Below are positions 34,452 through 42,492 of a stretch of DNA of 43,224 nucleotides, one piece after another. How positions within the stretch are numbered: position 1 is the first letter of the stretch; every line of letters starts with the position of its first letter. Below the pieces are notes generated by a model. The model worked only from the letters and a program-made list of their open reading frames with translations. It did not search any database and was not told the origin of the DNA. This DNA is from JBNKFQ01 sp050289385 (GTDB lineage Bacteria > Pseudomonadota > Gammaproteobacteria > Pseudomonadales > Porticoccaceae). Location of the stretch: positions 1 to 43,224 of the forward strand of contig JBNKFQ010000074.1 of NCBI GenBank assembly GCA_050289385.1. The letters are read 5' to 3'. The position numbers and the translations under genes are program-made.

Positions 34452-34501
34452 CTCCCGCGAATCCCCTCTAACTATTCACGGGAGTTTTTTTATCTGCGAT
34501 T
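34452..34501 (+). terminator. Intrinsic terminator of hsp20, overlapping the end of glgA
   Basis: CTCCCGCGAAT (34452-34462) pairs with ATTCACGGGAG (34484-34494) with one mismatch and is followed by seven T (34495-34501). The right arm and T-run lie within the last codons of convergent glgA, so the two genes are packed end to end. Confidence 0.82.
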
Positions 34502-35964
34502 CGCAAACCTGAATCGCGCTGATGTACCAGCGATGAGTAGAGTTCCAGATAATGTTGCGCACTGCACCGCCAGGAAAAATCCGCAGCCATGCCATTGCGC
34601 TGCACGCGACGCCAACTGCTGGAATCATGATGCAATTCCAGCACGCGACCAACTGCGGTAACCAGCTCATCCGTACTGTACTCTGCAAACAGCACTCCGG
34701 TTGCCTCAACACCAGCGCTCAAATCGACAACCGTATCAGCCAACCCGCCTACCGCGCGCGCCAGCGGTATTGTTCCATAACGCTGACTGTACATTTGAGT
34801 GAGGCCACAAGGCTCGTAACGCGAGGGTATCAATAACACATCGGCACCGGCGATAACACGATGGGCAAACGCTTCGTCGTAACCCACTTTAACGGCAACA
34901 CGATCAGGATATTGCGCAGACGCAGCAAGCAAACTGTTCTCGATTTTTTCGTCGCCACTACCCAGTACCAGCAGATTGACCGGCAGTTTCATTAACCGGG
35001 GCAGCGCTGCAAGCAGTATATCGACACCTTTCTGTTCACTCAGACGGCTAACCATGCCCAGCAACATGTTCCCGGAATTCAGTGGCAATTGACATACTTG
35101 CAGTAATGCCAACTTGTTGGGCGCCTTGCGATATAAAGACTTCGAACTGTAATGGCTACAAATAAACGGGTCGTCACGCGGGTTCCATATTTCAGTATCA
35201 ATGCCATTGAGAATTCCGCTAAACTTCGCACCGCGATAGCGCAGCGCGCCGTCCAGACCACATCCCAAATCAGGTTGTAAAACTTCGCGCGCGTAACCCG
35301 GGCTTACTGTGGTCACTGCGTCCGCAAACACAACGCCGCCTTTGATAAAAGACAATTGACGATGAAATTCAAGGCCGCGAAAGTCGCGCAATTCTATGCC
35401 TTTTACTGTCGCAGGCAAACGCAAGCGCTCAAATTCAGAAAACGGAAACAGGCCCTGATAAGCCAGATTATGAATAGTAAACACCGTTGCCGGTCGCTTT
35501 GCGGCATTTGCCAAAAATACAGGTATCAAACCGGTATGCCAATCGTTGCAGTGAACGATATCCGGTTGCCAGTCCAGTTGCAGGCAACCCAGCGCCATTT
35601 CGGAAACGACTTTGGCAAACAGCCCGAAACGTTGTGCGTTATCGTCCCAATCGCGGTGACTGGCATCGCTGTATGGATTGCCGGGTCGATCAAACAAAGC
35701 CGGTGCATCAACCAGATAAACGGGTATCCCGGTATCTTCCAGCACTGTCCGTAACAGGCGAACAGGCGAGTCATCATAATCGGAGAGAGTTTCCACGGTG
35801 TCGGCATTGTCCATCCCGGCCAACACCGCATGATAGGCAGGCATTACAATCCGCACCGAGCACCCCGCTGCTTGCAGGGCACGGGGCAAATTACCTGCAA
35901 CGTCAGCAAGCCCGCCGGTTTTAATCAACGGATAGAGTTCGCTACAGGCAAATAAAATATCCAT
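34468..35964 (-). CDS. glgA: Glycogen synthase (ADP-glucose)
   Basis: GT5 glycosyltransferase that extends alpha-1,4-glucan from ADP-glucose. The 498-residue product has the KTGGLADVAGNLP motif (Lys15) that binds ADP-glucose, HCNDWHTGL, FTIHNLAYQGLFP, GILNGIDTEIWNP and the C-terminal RYEPCGLTQMYSQRYGTIPLARAVGGLADTV. Slightly longer than E. coli GlgA (477). It lies 31 bp downstream of the host-attachment-family gene, at the end of the CBS-glgB-HA-glgA unit. Confidence 0.96.
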   Translation of the reverse strand: MDILFACSELYPLIKTGGLADVAGNLPRALQAAGCSVRIVMPAYHAVLAGMDNADTVETLSDYDDSPVRLLRTVLEDTGIPVYLVDAPALFDRPGNPYSDASHRDWDDNAQRFGLFAKVVSEMALGCLQLDWQPDIVHCNDWHTGLIPVFLANAAKRPATVFTIHNLAYQGLFPFSEFERLRLPATVKGIELRDFRGLEFHRQLSFIKGGVVFADAVTTVSPGYAREVLQPDLGCGLDGALRYRGAKFSGILNGIDTEIWNPRDDPFICSHYSSKSLYRKAPNKLALLQVCQLPLNSGNMLLGMVSRLSEQKGVDILLAALPRLMKLPVNLLVLGSGDEKIENSLLAASAQYPDRVAVKVGYDEAFAHRVIAGADVLLIPSRYEPCGLTQMYSQRYGTIPLARAVGGLADTVVDLSAGVEATGVLFAEYSTDELVTAVGRVLELHHDSSSWRRVQRNGMAADFSWRCSAQHYLELYSSLVHQRDSGLRIADKKTPVNS

Positions 35965-35995
35965 ATCTCGGGGCTTGGGGCCTGTCTCCCTGTTT

Positions 35996-36457
35996 TTATA
36001 ACGTCGACGATTTCAACGCCATTTGTAGCGGAAACGACAGTGACTCAATAATGGTTGCCGTGTCTTTGCCAACTATATTTTTGGGGCATTCTTCCATCAC
36101 CTGTTTGCGGCACGATTTGCTGAGTGCATTGCGCAATGCACCGAGAAAATCGGGAGGCGCAATCAGCACCAGTTTGTCGTAAATGTTGGCATTTCTACCC
36201 TCCTCCATACGTTCGGCGAGCTGACGGGAAAATTGCTGTGCCTGTTGCTGCCTGATATCGGTGTGAGGTTCCATGGCGTGATGTGCCAACCCGCTGCTGT
36301 CGTGGTTGCGCCCCGGTGAATCCGTCAGTATGTCCCGCTCCGGCAATTGCGCTTGTGGAAAACTGAACGTTTCCAGGTCAACCAGACGGCCGTTGCGATT
36401 GCGACCCAAAATACGTGCCTCTGTGTGGTTTGCGACCACCAACCAAATTTTTTCCAT
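35996..36457 (-). CDS. Host-attachment-family protein (baeRF-like)
   Basis: A 153-residue protein of the 'protein required for attachment to host cells' family, bacterial relatives of archaeal/eukaryotic release-factor eRF1 domains. Segments seen are WLVVANHTEARIL (4-16), a variable middle with an HHAMEPHTDIRQQQAQQFSRQLAERMEEGRN stretch, and DKLVLIAPPDFLGALRNALSK. Biochemical function is unknown. It is flanked by glgB and glgA on the same strand, so its role may lie with glycogen or low-oxygen stress and not host attachment. A 14-bp tandem array precedes it. Confidence 0.85.
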   Translation of the reverse strand: MEKIWLVVANHTEARILGRNRNGRLVDLETFSFPQAQLPERDILTDSPGRNHDSSGLAHHAMEPHTDIRQQQAQQFSRQLAERMEEGRNANIYDKLVLIAPPDFLGALRNALSKSCRKQVMEECPKNIVGKDTATIIESLSFPLQMALKSSTL

Positions 36458-36484
36458 ACCAACTCACCTGTAAAACATTTGCGG

Positions 36485-36540
36485 TTTCAAGCCTGCTATT
36501 TCAAACCCGCTGTTTCAAACCCGCTGTTTCAAACCTGCCG
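36485..36540. repeat. 14-bp tandem repeat array, four units
   Basis: Four adjacent units of TTTCAAACCCGCTG: 36485-36498 and 36527-36540 with changes, 36499-36512 and 36513-36526 identical. They fill the gap between the glgB stop (36543) and the host-attachment start (36457). The unit length is not a multiple of three and the array is non-coding. Confidence 0.85.
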
Positions 36541-36542
36541 TT

Positions 36543-38795
36543 TTAATCCTTCCGTTTCATACCCAGGCGAAAAACCACTCCTGCCAGTGGCGGCAACGTC
36601 AGGCTCAGTGACCACGGCTGACCCATCCAGGCAACCGGTTCGGCTGAAACCGAACCACTGTTACCAACATCACCGCCACCGTACCACCTGGAATCCGAGT
36701 TGAGTATTTCGTAATAACAGCCTGCTGCTGGCACGCCTACACGGTAACGGTAACGAGGCACCGGCGTAAAATTGAGCAGCACGACAATCAGTTCGCCCCG
36801 GGCGCGTCGCACATAGCCCAAAACCGATTGCTCACTGTCGTTGCAGTCCAGCCATTCAAAACCGTCGGGCTCAAAGTCGTAATAATGGAGTGCGCTATAC
36901 TCGCGATAACAACGGTTTAAATCCGTCAGCAGCTTTTTTACGCCTTGATGTGAAGCGTCTTTCAACAACTGCCAATCAAGCTCGCGATTATTGTCCCATT
37001 CATTTCGCTGTGCAAACTCGCCACCCATAAACAGCAATTTTTTACCTGGCCAAGTGAACATGCAGGTGTATAACAGACGCAAGTTGGCAAATTTTTGCCA
37101 GTCGTCACCCGGCATTTTTTCCAGCAGTGAACGCTTGCCATGCACCACTTCGTCGTGGGACAACGCGAGCACAAAATTTTCGTGCCAAGCGTACAGCATG
37201 GAAAACGTGAGCAATTGATGGTGGTAGCGACGGTGGATCGGGTCCTTGCTCATATAACTCAGGGTGTCATGCATCCAACCCATATTCCATTTCATGGAAA
37301 AACCCAAACCGCCGAGCCATATGGGGCGACTTACCTGCGGCCAGGCGGTGGACTCTTCGGCAATAACCAAAGCACCGGGAAATTCGCCATGCGCGATTTC
37401 GTTCAGTTCGCGCAAAAAGGCAATCGCTTCGAGATTTTCGTTGCCACCATACCGGTTTGGCTGCCAATTGCCGGCAGAGCGTGAATAATCCAGATAAAGC
37501 ATGGAAGCGACAGCGTCCACACGCAAACCATCAATATGAAATTCCCGCAACCAGTAAAGTGCATTGGCGAGCAAAAAGTTTTTCACTTCGTAGCGACTGA
37601 CGTTAAAGATCAGCGTTCCCCAGTCGGGATGTTCAGCGCGCTGCCGATCCGCATGTTCATACAATGCGGACCCATCAAACCCGGCGAGACCGTGTGCATC
37701 TTTGGGGAAATGACTGGCCACCCAGTCCATCAGCACACCGATGCCCCGGCGGTGGCAACAATCGATAAAGTAACGAAAATCATCCGGTGTGCCAAAACGA
37801 CTGGTGGGGGCGTAATAACCCGTGCACTGATATCCCCAGGACTCATCCAGAGGGTGTTCAGTCACGGGCAATAATTCGATATGGGTAAAGCCCATCTCGT
37901 CAACATAGGGCAGCAGTTCACCTGCGAGTTCGCGCCAGGATAAAAATTCACCGTCATCGCCGCGGCGCCAGGAACCGGCATGGAGTTCATAAACGGATAC
38001 CGGACGGTGCTGCCAGTCCCAACTTTCACGCTGTTCCATCCACAGACCATCGGACCAGGCAAAAGCACTGTCAGCGCAAACCACTGAAGCGGTCTGCGGA
38101 CGCCGCTCACTGCTGCGTGCAAAAGGGTCTGCCTTGAGAACAAGCTCAGCATGGTCGCGGTGGCGAATTTCGAATTTGTAACGCGTACCCGCTTCAATGC
38201 CAGGAATAAACAACTCCCAGACACCGCTGTTACCCCGGCAGCGCATGGAATGGGTGCGGCCATCCCAACGGTTGAAATCACCCACCACACTGACGCGCTC
38301 TGCTTCCGGTGCCCACACTGCAAACAACACCCCCGCAATGCCATCTATCACACGTGGATGTGCGCCCAGCAACTGGTAGATATACCTGTGCTCACCATTG
38401 GCGAACCGCTGTAAATCCCGTTCGCTCAGCTGCGGTGCAAAAGTGTAGGGATCGACGGCGCGATAACTCTCGCCGGCATGATCGCACCATTCAACTTCGT
38501 AATGCTCCGGCAATGCCTCATCGCCGGTCCACTCGAACAAACCATCACCCTCAATGCGCCGCCATGCGACCGACCGTTCGGGAACGCAAACTGAAGCCGC
38601 TTCTGGCAACAATACGCGAGCGCACCAGTAATTTCCCTCGATATGGTGCTGGCCCAATATCGAAAACGGATCGTGGTGTCGCGTTTCCAGCAAGCGACGC
38701 AGGTCCTCTTCACTGGCGCTGGATAACGGTTTTCGGATGGATATGCCCTGTTTTGTGGTTGCGCCGATCTGCCACCTCCCCGCACTATCAGGCAC
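36543..38795 (-). CDS. glgB: 1,4-alpha-glucan branching enzyme
   Basis: GH13 enzyme that introduces alpha-1,6 branches into glycogen. The 750-residue product has the N1 domain (about 30-130, with HHDPFSILGQH), a CBM48 module (AVWAPEAERVSVVGDFNRWDG), and the catalytic barrel with Asp427 (DGLRVDAV), Glu480 (VIAEESTAWP) and LSHDEVVHGK. The Asp-Glu spacing of 53 equals that of E. coli (D405, E458). The start is a GTG at 38795 that overlaps the CBS-protein stop by 8 bp, so they are coupled. No clear Shine-Dalgarno was seen. Confidence 0.95.
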   Translation of the reverse strand: MPDSAGRWQIGATTKQGISIRKPLSSASEEDLRRLLETRHHDPFSILGQHHIEGNYWCARVLLPEAASVCVPERSVAWRRIEGDGLFEWTGDEALPEHYEVEWCDHAGESYRAVDPYTFAPQLSERDLQRFANGEHRYIYQLLGAHPRVIDGIAGVLFAVWAPEAERVSVVGDFNRWDGRTHSMRCRGNSGVWELFIPGIEAGTRYKFEIRHRDHAELVLKADPFARSSERRPQTASVVCADSAFAWSDGLWMEQRESWDWQHRPVSVYELHAGSWRRGDDGEFLSWRELAGELLPYVDEMGFTHIELLPVTEHPLDESWGYQCTGYYAPTSRFGTPDDFRYFIDCCHRRGIGVLMDWVASHFPKDAHGLAGFDGSALYEHADRQRAEHPDWGTLIFNVSRYEVKNFLLANALYWLREFHIDGLRVDAVASMLYLDYSRSAGNWQPNRYGGNENLEAIAFLRELNEIAHGEFPGALVIAEESTAWPQVSRPIWLGGLGFSMKWNMGWMHDTLSYMSKDPIHRRYHHQLLTFSMLYAWHENFVLALSHDEVVHGKRSLLEKMPGDDWQKFANLRLLYTCMFTWPGKKLLFMGGEFAQRNEWDNNRELDWQLLKDASHQGVKKLLTDLNRCYREYSALHYYDFEPDGFEWLDCNDSEQSVLGYVRRARGELIVVLLNFTPVPRYRYRVGVPAAGCYYEILNSDSRWYGGGDVGNSGSVSAEPVAWMGQPWSLSLTLPPLAGVVFRLGMKRKD

Positions 38796-39255
38796 TGGCC
38801 AATTGCGGCTGATGATGTCCCGTTACCGCTTTCAACATGCCGACAGTTTCCAGAAATGGCAGTTCCGATTCAGACGCCAAATCTGCACAGGCAATCAGAT
38901 CTCCCGACGACACAATGCCAGCGAGTTTGCCCTGGCGATTCACCACCGGCAGCCGGCGAATACCGTGCTCCCGCATCAGGTCGAGTGCCTGATGCACATC
39001 ATCGCTGCTGTTGCATTTGTACACTGGTCGGCTGTTTGTCACATCCTGCGCGGTGATTTCCCAGAGTGGCTTGTGCTGCAACGCTGCGCCGATCGCAATA
39101 TCGCGATCGGTGATAATACCCACGGGCTTGCTCTTTTCGTCAACGATTGGCACACATCCGCAATCGTTGTTCCACATCGTCAGAGCGATGGCATCCAGGG
39201 GAGTATCCCGTTTACAAGTGGATACGTTATTGACCATTACCTCTTTAACGTTCAT
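38788..39255 (-). CDS. Two-CBS-domain protein
   Basis: A 155-residue protein made of two CBS domains (about 1-60: MNVKEVMVNNVSTC...GCVPIVDEKSKPVGIITDRDI; and 70-130: VHQALDLMREHGIRRLPVVNRQGKLAGIVSSGDLI). Stand-alone CBS pairs usually sense adenine nucleotides. The ATG at 39255 has an AAGGAG ribosome binding site; a longer frame to 39309 is less likely. It heads the CBS-glgB-HA-glgA unit, so a nucleotide-sensing role in glycogen metabolism is possible. An FNR-like dyad lies 72-85 bp upstream. Confidence 0.9.
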   Translation of the reverse strand: MNVKEVMVNNVSTCKRDTPLDAIALTMWNNDCGCVPIVDEKSKPVGIITDRDIAIGAALQHKPLWEITAQDVTNSRPVYKCNSSDDVHQALDLMREHGIRRLPVVNRQGKLAGIVSSGDLIACADLASESELPFLETVGMLKAVTGHHQPQLASA

Positions 39256-39326
39256 AACGAATGTGCTCCTTCCAGTGAGTGGCCTGAAACTGCAAACCGA
39301 GAATGACAAACCTTGTGTTCCTTGTA

Positions 39327-39340
39327 TTGACGCCGGTCAA
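39327..39340 (-). promoter_or_regulatory. FNR/Anr-like box in the CBS-glgC gap (CBS side)
   Basis: TTGAC-GCCG-GTCAA is a perfect dyad. At the class II position it would place a transcription start near 39292, 37 bp before the CBS-protein ATG at 39255. The -10 hexamer there is poor (CATTCT). Confidence 0.5.
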
Positions 39341-39378
39341 TTTATACCAACAACGAAAATCCAGGCCCTGATTAAATA

Positions 39379-39392
39379 TTGATGTCAGTCAA
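39379..39392 (+). promoter_or_regulatory. FNR/Anr-like box in the CBS-glgC gap (glgC side)
   Basis: TTGAT-GTCA-GTCAA, one base from the FNR consensus. At the class II position the -10 would be TGGAAT (39415-39420, 4 of 6 matches), with a start near 39427 and a leader of about 59 nt before glgC. Confidence 0.55.
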
Positions 39393-39485
39393 CATCACGG
39401 TATAGCCAGGATGCTGGAATGCATTCATATCAGGGCCGGTCTACCCGGGCGACGTAATGCAGGCAGCACCAGTCATGAGATAACC

Positions 39486-40793
39486 ATGAATCGCTCACTA
39501 TCAACAGAACACGATGACAGCACCATCGCCGGAAGTGCAAGCATCCGTTTTGTCAGTCGCCTGACAAAAAACACGCTGGCACTGATTCTGGCGGGCGGCT
39601 GCGGTTCGCGCCTGCAGCAGTTAACCCGGTGGCGCGCCAAACCCGCGGTACCATTCGGCGGTCAGTTCCGTATTATTGACTTCCCGCTGTCCAACTGCGT
39701 CAACTCCGGCATTCGTCGCATCGGTGTGCTCACGCAATACAAATCCCATTCCCTGATCCGCCACATTCAGAAAGGCTGGGGATTTTTGCGCGGGGAATTT
39801 GATGAATACGTTGAGCTACTGCCAGCGCAACAACGGCTGGAAAATGAATGGTATCAGGGTACTGCAAACGCGGTTTATCAAAATCTCGACATTTTGCGCA
39901 GCCACCATCCGAGTTACATTCTTATTCTGGCTGGTGATCACATTTATAAAATGGATTACGGCCCGATGCTCGCCCATCACATCAAGCACAATGCGCAACT
40001 TACCGTTGGCTGTATTGATGTGTCACGCAGCGAGGCTTCGGCATTTGGAATCATGACGATTGATGAACAGCGACGCATTACCCACTTTGTCGAAAAACCG
40101 CAACATCCCGAGGCGATGCCCGGTGACGGCGACCGGGTATTGGCATCAATGGGAATATATGTTTTTGATACCCGGTTTCTTATCGAACAGTTGATCGCCG
40201 ATGCTGATCGCCCGGACTCCGGTCACGACTTCGGCCACGATCTTATTCCGTCACTAATCGACAACTACCGGGTATACGCCTACCCCTTCCGTGACACCGA
40301 TCAACAACGGCGAGCTTACTGGCGCGACGTCGGCACCGTAGATTCTTACTGGCGAGCCAATCAGGAATTAATTGGCGTTACACCGGAACTCAATCTTTAC
40401 GACCGCGAGTGGCCAATCTGGACCTACCGCGAACAGACGCCACCGGCCAAATTTGTGTTTGACGAACCAAACCGGCGCGGTATCGCTATCGACTCGATGA
40501 TATCTGGCGGCTGTATTATTTCCGGTGCGCGAATACGCCATTCGCTGTTGTTCAACAATGTCAGTGTTGACGAAGGCAGTGAAGTGAATGATTCCGTGGT
40601 GCTACCGGAAGTCCGTATCGGCCGTTTCTGCCATATTAGCAAAACCGTAATCGACAAAGGCGCGATTATCGCCGACGGCGAAGTCATTGGCGAAGATGCA
40701 CAACGCGACAGCGAACGGTTTTATCGCAGTCCCGACGGGGTGGTACTGGTCACCCCGGACATGCTTGGTCAGGAACTTCACCATGCCCGCTGA
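39486..40793 (+). CDS. glgC: Glucose-1-phosphate adenylyltransferase
   Basis: Makes ADP-glucose, the committed and allosterically controlled step of bacterial glycogen synthesis. The 435-residue product has the nucleotidyl-transferase motif LAGGCGSRLQQLT (about 35-47), KPAVPFGGQFRIIDFPLSNC, WYQGTANAVYQNLD, LAGDHIYKMDY and a C-terminal left-handed beta-helix (SGGCIISGARIRHSLLFNNVSVDEGS). The ATG at 39486 fits the E. coli length (431). It overlaps the GH57 gene by 11 bp. Confidence 0.95.
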   Translation: MNRSLSTEHDDSTIAGSASIRFVSRLTKNTLALILAGGCGSRLQQLTRWRAKPAVPFGGQFRIIDFPLSNCVNSGIRRIGVLTQYKSHSLIRHIQKGWGFLRGEFDEYVELLPAQQRLENEWYQGTANAVYQNLDILRSHHPSYILILAGDHIYKMDYGPMLAHHIKHNAQLTVGCIDVSRSEASAFGIMTIDEQRRITHFVEKPQHPEAMPGDGDRVLASMGIYVFDTRFLIEQLIADADRPDSGHDFGHDLIPSLIDNYRVYAYPFRDTDQQRRAYWRDVGTVDSYWRANQELIGVTPELNLYDREWPIWTYREQTPPAKFVFDEPNRRGIAIDSMISGGCIISGARIRHSLLFNNVSVDEGSEVNDSVVLPEVRIGRFCHISKTVIDKGAIIADGEVIGEDAQRDSERFYRSPDGVVLVTPDMLGQELHHAR

Positions 40794-42492
40794 CAAACGC
40801 CTGAAAGTGGTGCTTTGCTGGCACATGCACCAACCCGAATACCGCGACCCGGAGAGTGGCGACAGTGTACAACCGTGGACCTACCTGCGCGCCATTAAAG
40901 ATTACACCGATATGGCTGCTCACCTTGAGCAAGTGCCAGGTGCCAAAGCGGTGGTCAATTTTGTGCCTGTGCTACTGGAGCAATTTGAGGATTACGGTCG
41001 CCGCATCAATGGCTATTTCAGCCACGGAAAAGCCCTGCCCAATGTCTTGCTCAACGCCCTGGTAACAGAGCCCGGCAATGATATAGAGCAACGTTGTGCA
41101 CTAATAAAACTTTGTGTAGACGGCTATCATGCGCACTTTGGCCAACGCCATTCAGGCTACGCCGCCCTGATCGACAGCTGCCGCTACCTGCTTGAACACC
41201 GCAATCAGATTGGCTACCTGCGCAACAGTTTTTTCCACGACCTTTCGGCCTGGCATCATCTGGCGTGGCTCGGTGAAACCGTTCACCGCAGTGACCCGCG
41301 TGTGCAACGACTGGTGCAGCGTGCACACAATTTTCGGCTCAATGAACGCCGCGAATTGCTCGCCATTATCGGTGAGCAGATTCACGCGGTTATTCCGCGC
41401 TACCGCGCGCTGGCTGAGAGCGGACGCATCGAGCTGTCGATGTCGCCATACGCACACCCCATTGCACCGCTGTTACTGGATTTTGCCAGCGCTCGAGAGG
41501 CCGTAGCCGACCTGCCAATGCCCGACAGGCCGGGTTATCCGGGTGGCGATGAACGCCTGCGCTGGCAAATTGACACCGGCCGCCGGGTATTTGATAAATA
41601 TTTTGGTATCTCGCCACAAGGCAGTTGGCCGGCAGAGGGCGCTATCAGTGTTGCCAGCCTCAAAGTGTTTAACGACTGCGGCTTTCGCTGGGTGGCGAGT
41701 GGCAGCGGTGTATTGAACAATAGCCTGCGGCACAACTCCGGCTATCACTACCCTGACACGGCGCTTTTTTCTCCATGGCAAATGGCGGGACAATCCCTGC
41801 TCTGTTTTTTCCGCGATGACGGTTTGTCCGATCAGATCGGCTTTAATTACGCCTCCTGGCACGCCGACGACGCCGTTGCCAATCTGATCCACCACCTCGA
41901 AGTGATCGACACAAAATGCAGCAAGGCAGCAAATCCGGTCGTGAGTATTATTATGGATGGCGAAAACGCCTGGGAGCACTATCCCGACAATGCCTACCAC
42001 TTTTTGCAAGCGCTTTACCGCCGCCTGGCCAATCACCCAAAACTGGAGTTAACCACGTTTGCCAATTGTCTGGATGTTGAAACGTCTGCACTGCCCACAT
42101 TGATCGCTGGCAGTTGGGTACTCGGTTCACTGACCACCTGGATGGGTGAGCGCGATAAAAACCGCGCCTGGGAAATGCTGGTCGATGCCAAACAGACCGC
42201 TGACGAAGTGCTCGCCAAAGCAGATCTCAATGCCGGGCAACGAACAGCCATCGAGCGCCAGTTGGCTATCTGTGAAGGCTCCGACTGGTTCTGGTGGCCG
42301 GGTGATAACAATCCTGCACCCACCATTGAGGCCTTCGATCAGCTCTTTCGCAAACACCTGACTGCTCTTTACGCACTCATTGATCACAACGCCCCTGACT
42401 ATCTGAAACACAGCTTTACCCATGCCGCAACCACATCGACCGTGCCCCGGGACGGCGCAATGAGTAGTGGTGTAATGAGACAGGCGCAGTGA
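40783..42492 (+). CDS. Glycoside hydrolase family 57 protein (alpha-amylase/glucanotransferase-like)
   Basis: A 569-residue GH57 enzyme acting on alpha-glucans. Motifs are WHMHQPEY (His14, His16), the nucleophile region GSWPAEGA with Glu285, and the acid/base motif IIMDGENAWEHY with Asp392. No signal peptide is present, so it works on cytoplasmic glycogen or maltodextrin. The ATG at 40783 overlaps the end of glgC by 11 bp, and its stop overlaps the malQ start (GTGA), so glgC-GH57-malQ are translationally coupled. Exact activity (amylase, 4-alpha-glucanotransferase or branching) is not decidable here. Confidence 0.9.
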   Translation: MPADKRLKVVLCWHMHQPEYRDPESGDSVQPWTYLRAIKDYTDMAAHLEQVPGAKAVVNFVPVLLEQFEDYGRRINGYFSHGKALPNVLLNALVTEPGNDIEQRCALIKLCVDGYHAHFGQRHSGYAALIDSCRYLLEHRNQIGYLRNSFFHDLSAWHHLAWLGETVHRSDPRVQRLVQRAHNFRLNERRELLAIIGEQIHAVIPRYRALAESGRIELSMSPYAHPIAPLLLDFASAREAVADLPMPDRPGYPGGDERLRWQIDTGRRVFDKYFGISPQGSWPAEGAISVASLKVFNDCGFRWVASGSGVLNNSLRHNSGYHYPDTALFSPWQMAGQSLLCFFRDDGLSDQIGFNYASWHADDAVANLIHHLEVIDTKCSKAANPVVSIIMDGENAWEHYPDNAYHFLQALYRRLANHPKLELTTFANCLDVETSALPTLIAGSWVLGSLTTWMGERDKNRAWEMLVDAKQTADEVLAKADLNAGQRTAIERQLAICEGSDWFWWPGDNNPAPTIEAFDQLFRKHLTALYALIDHNAPDYLKHSFTHAATTSTVPRDGAMSSGVMRQAQ

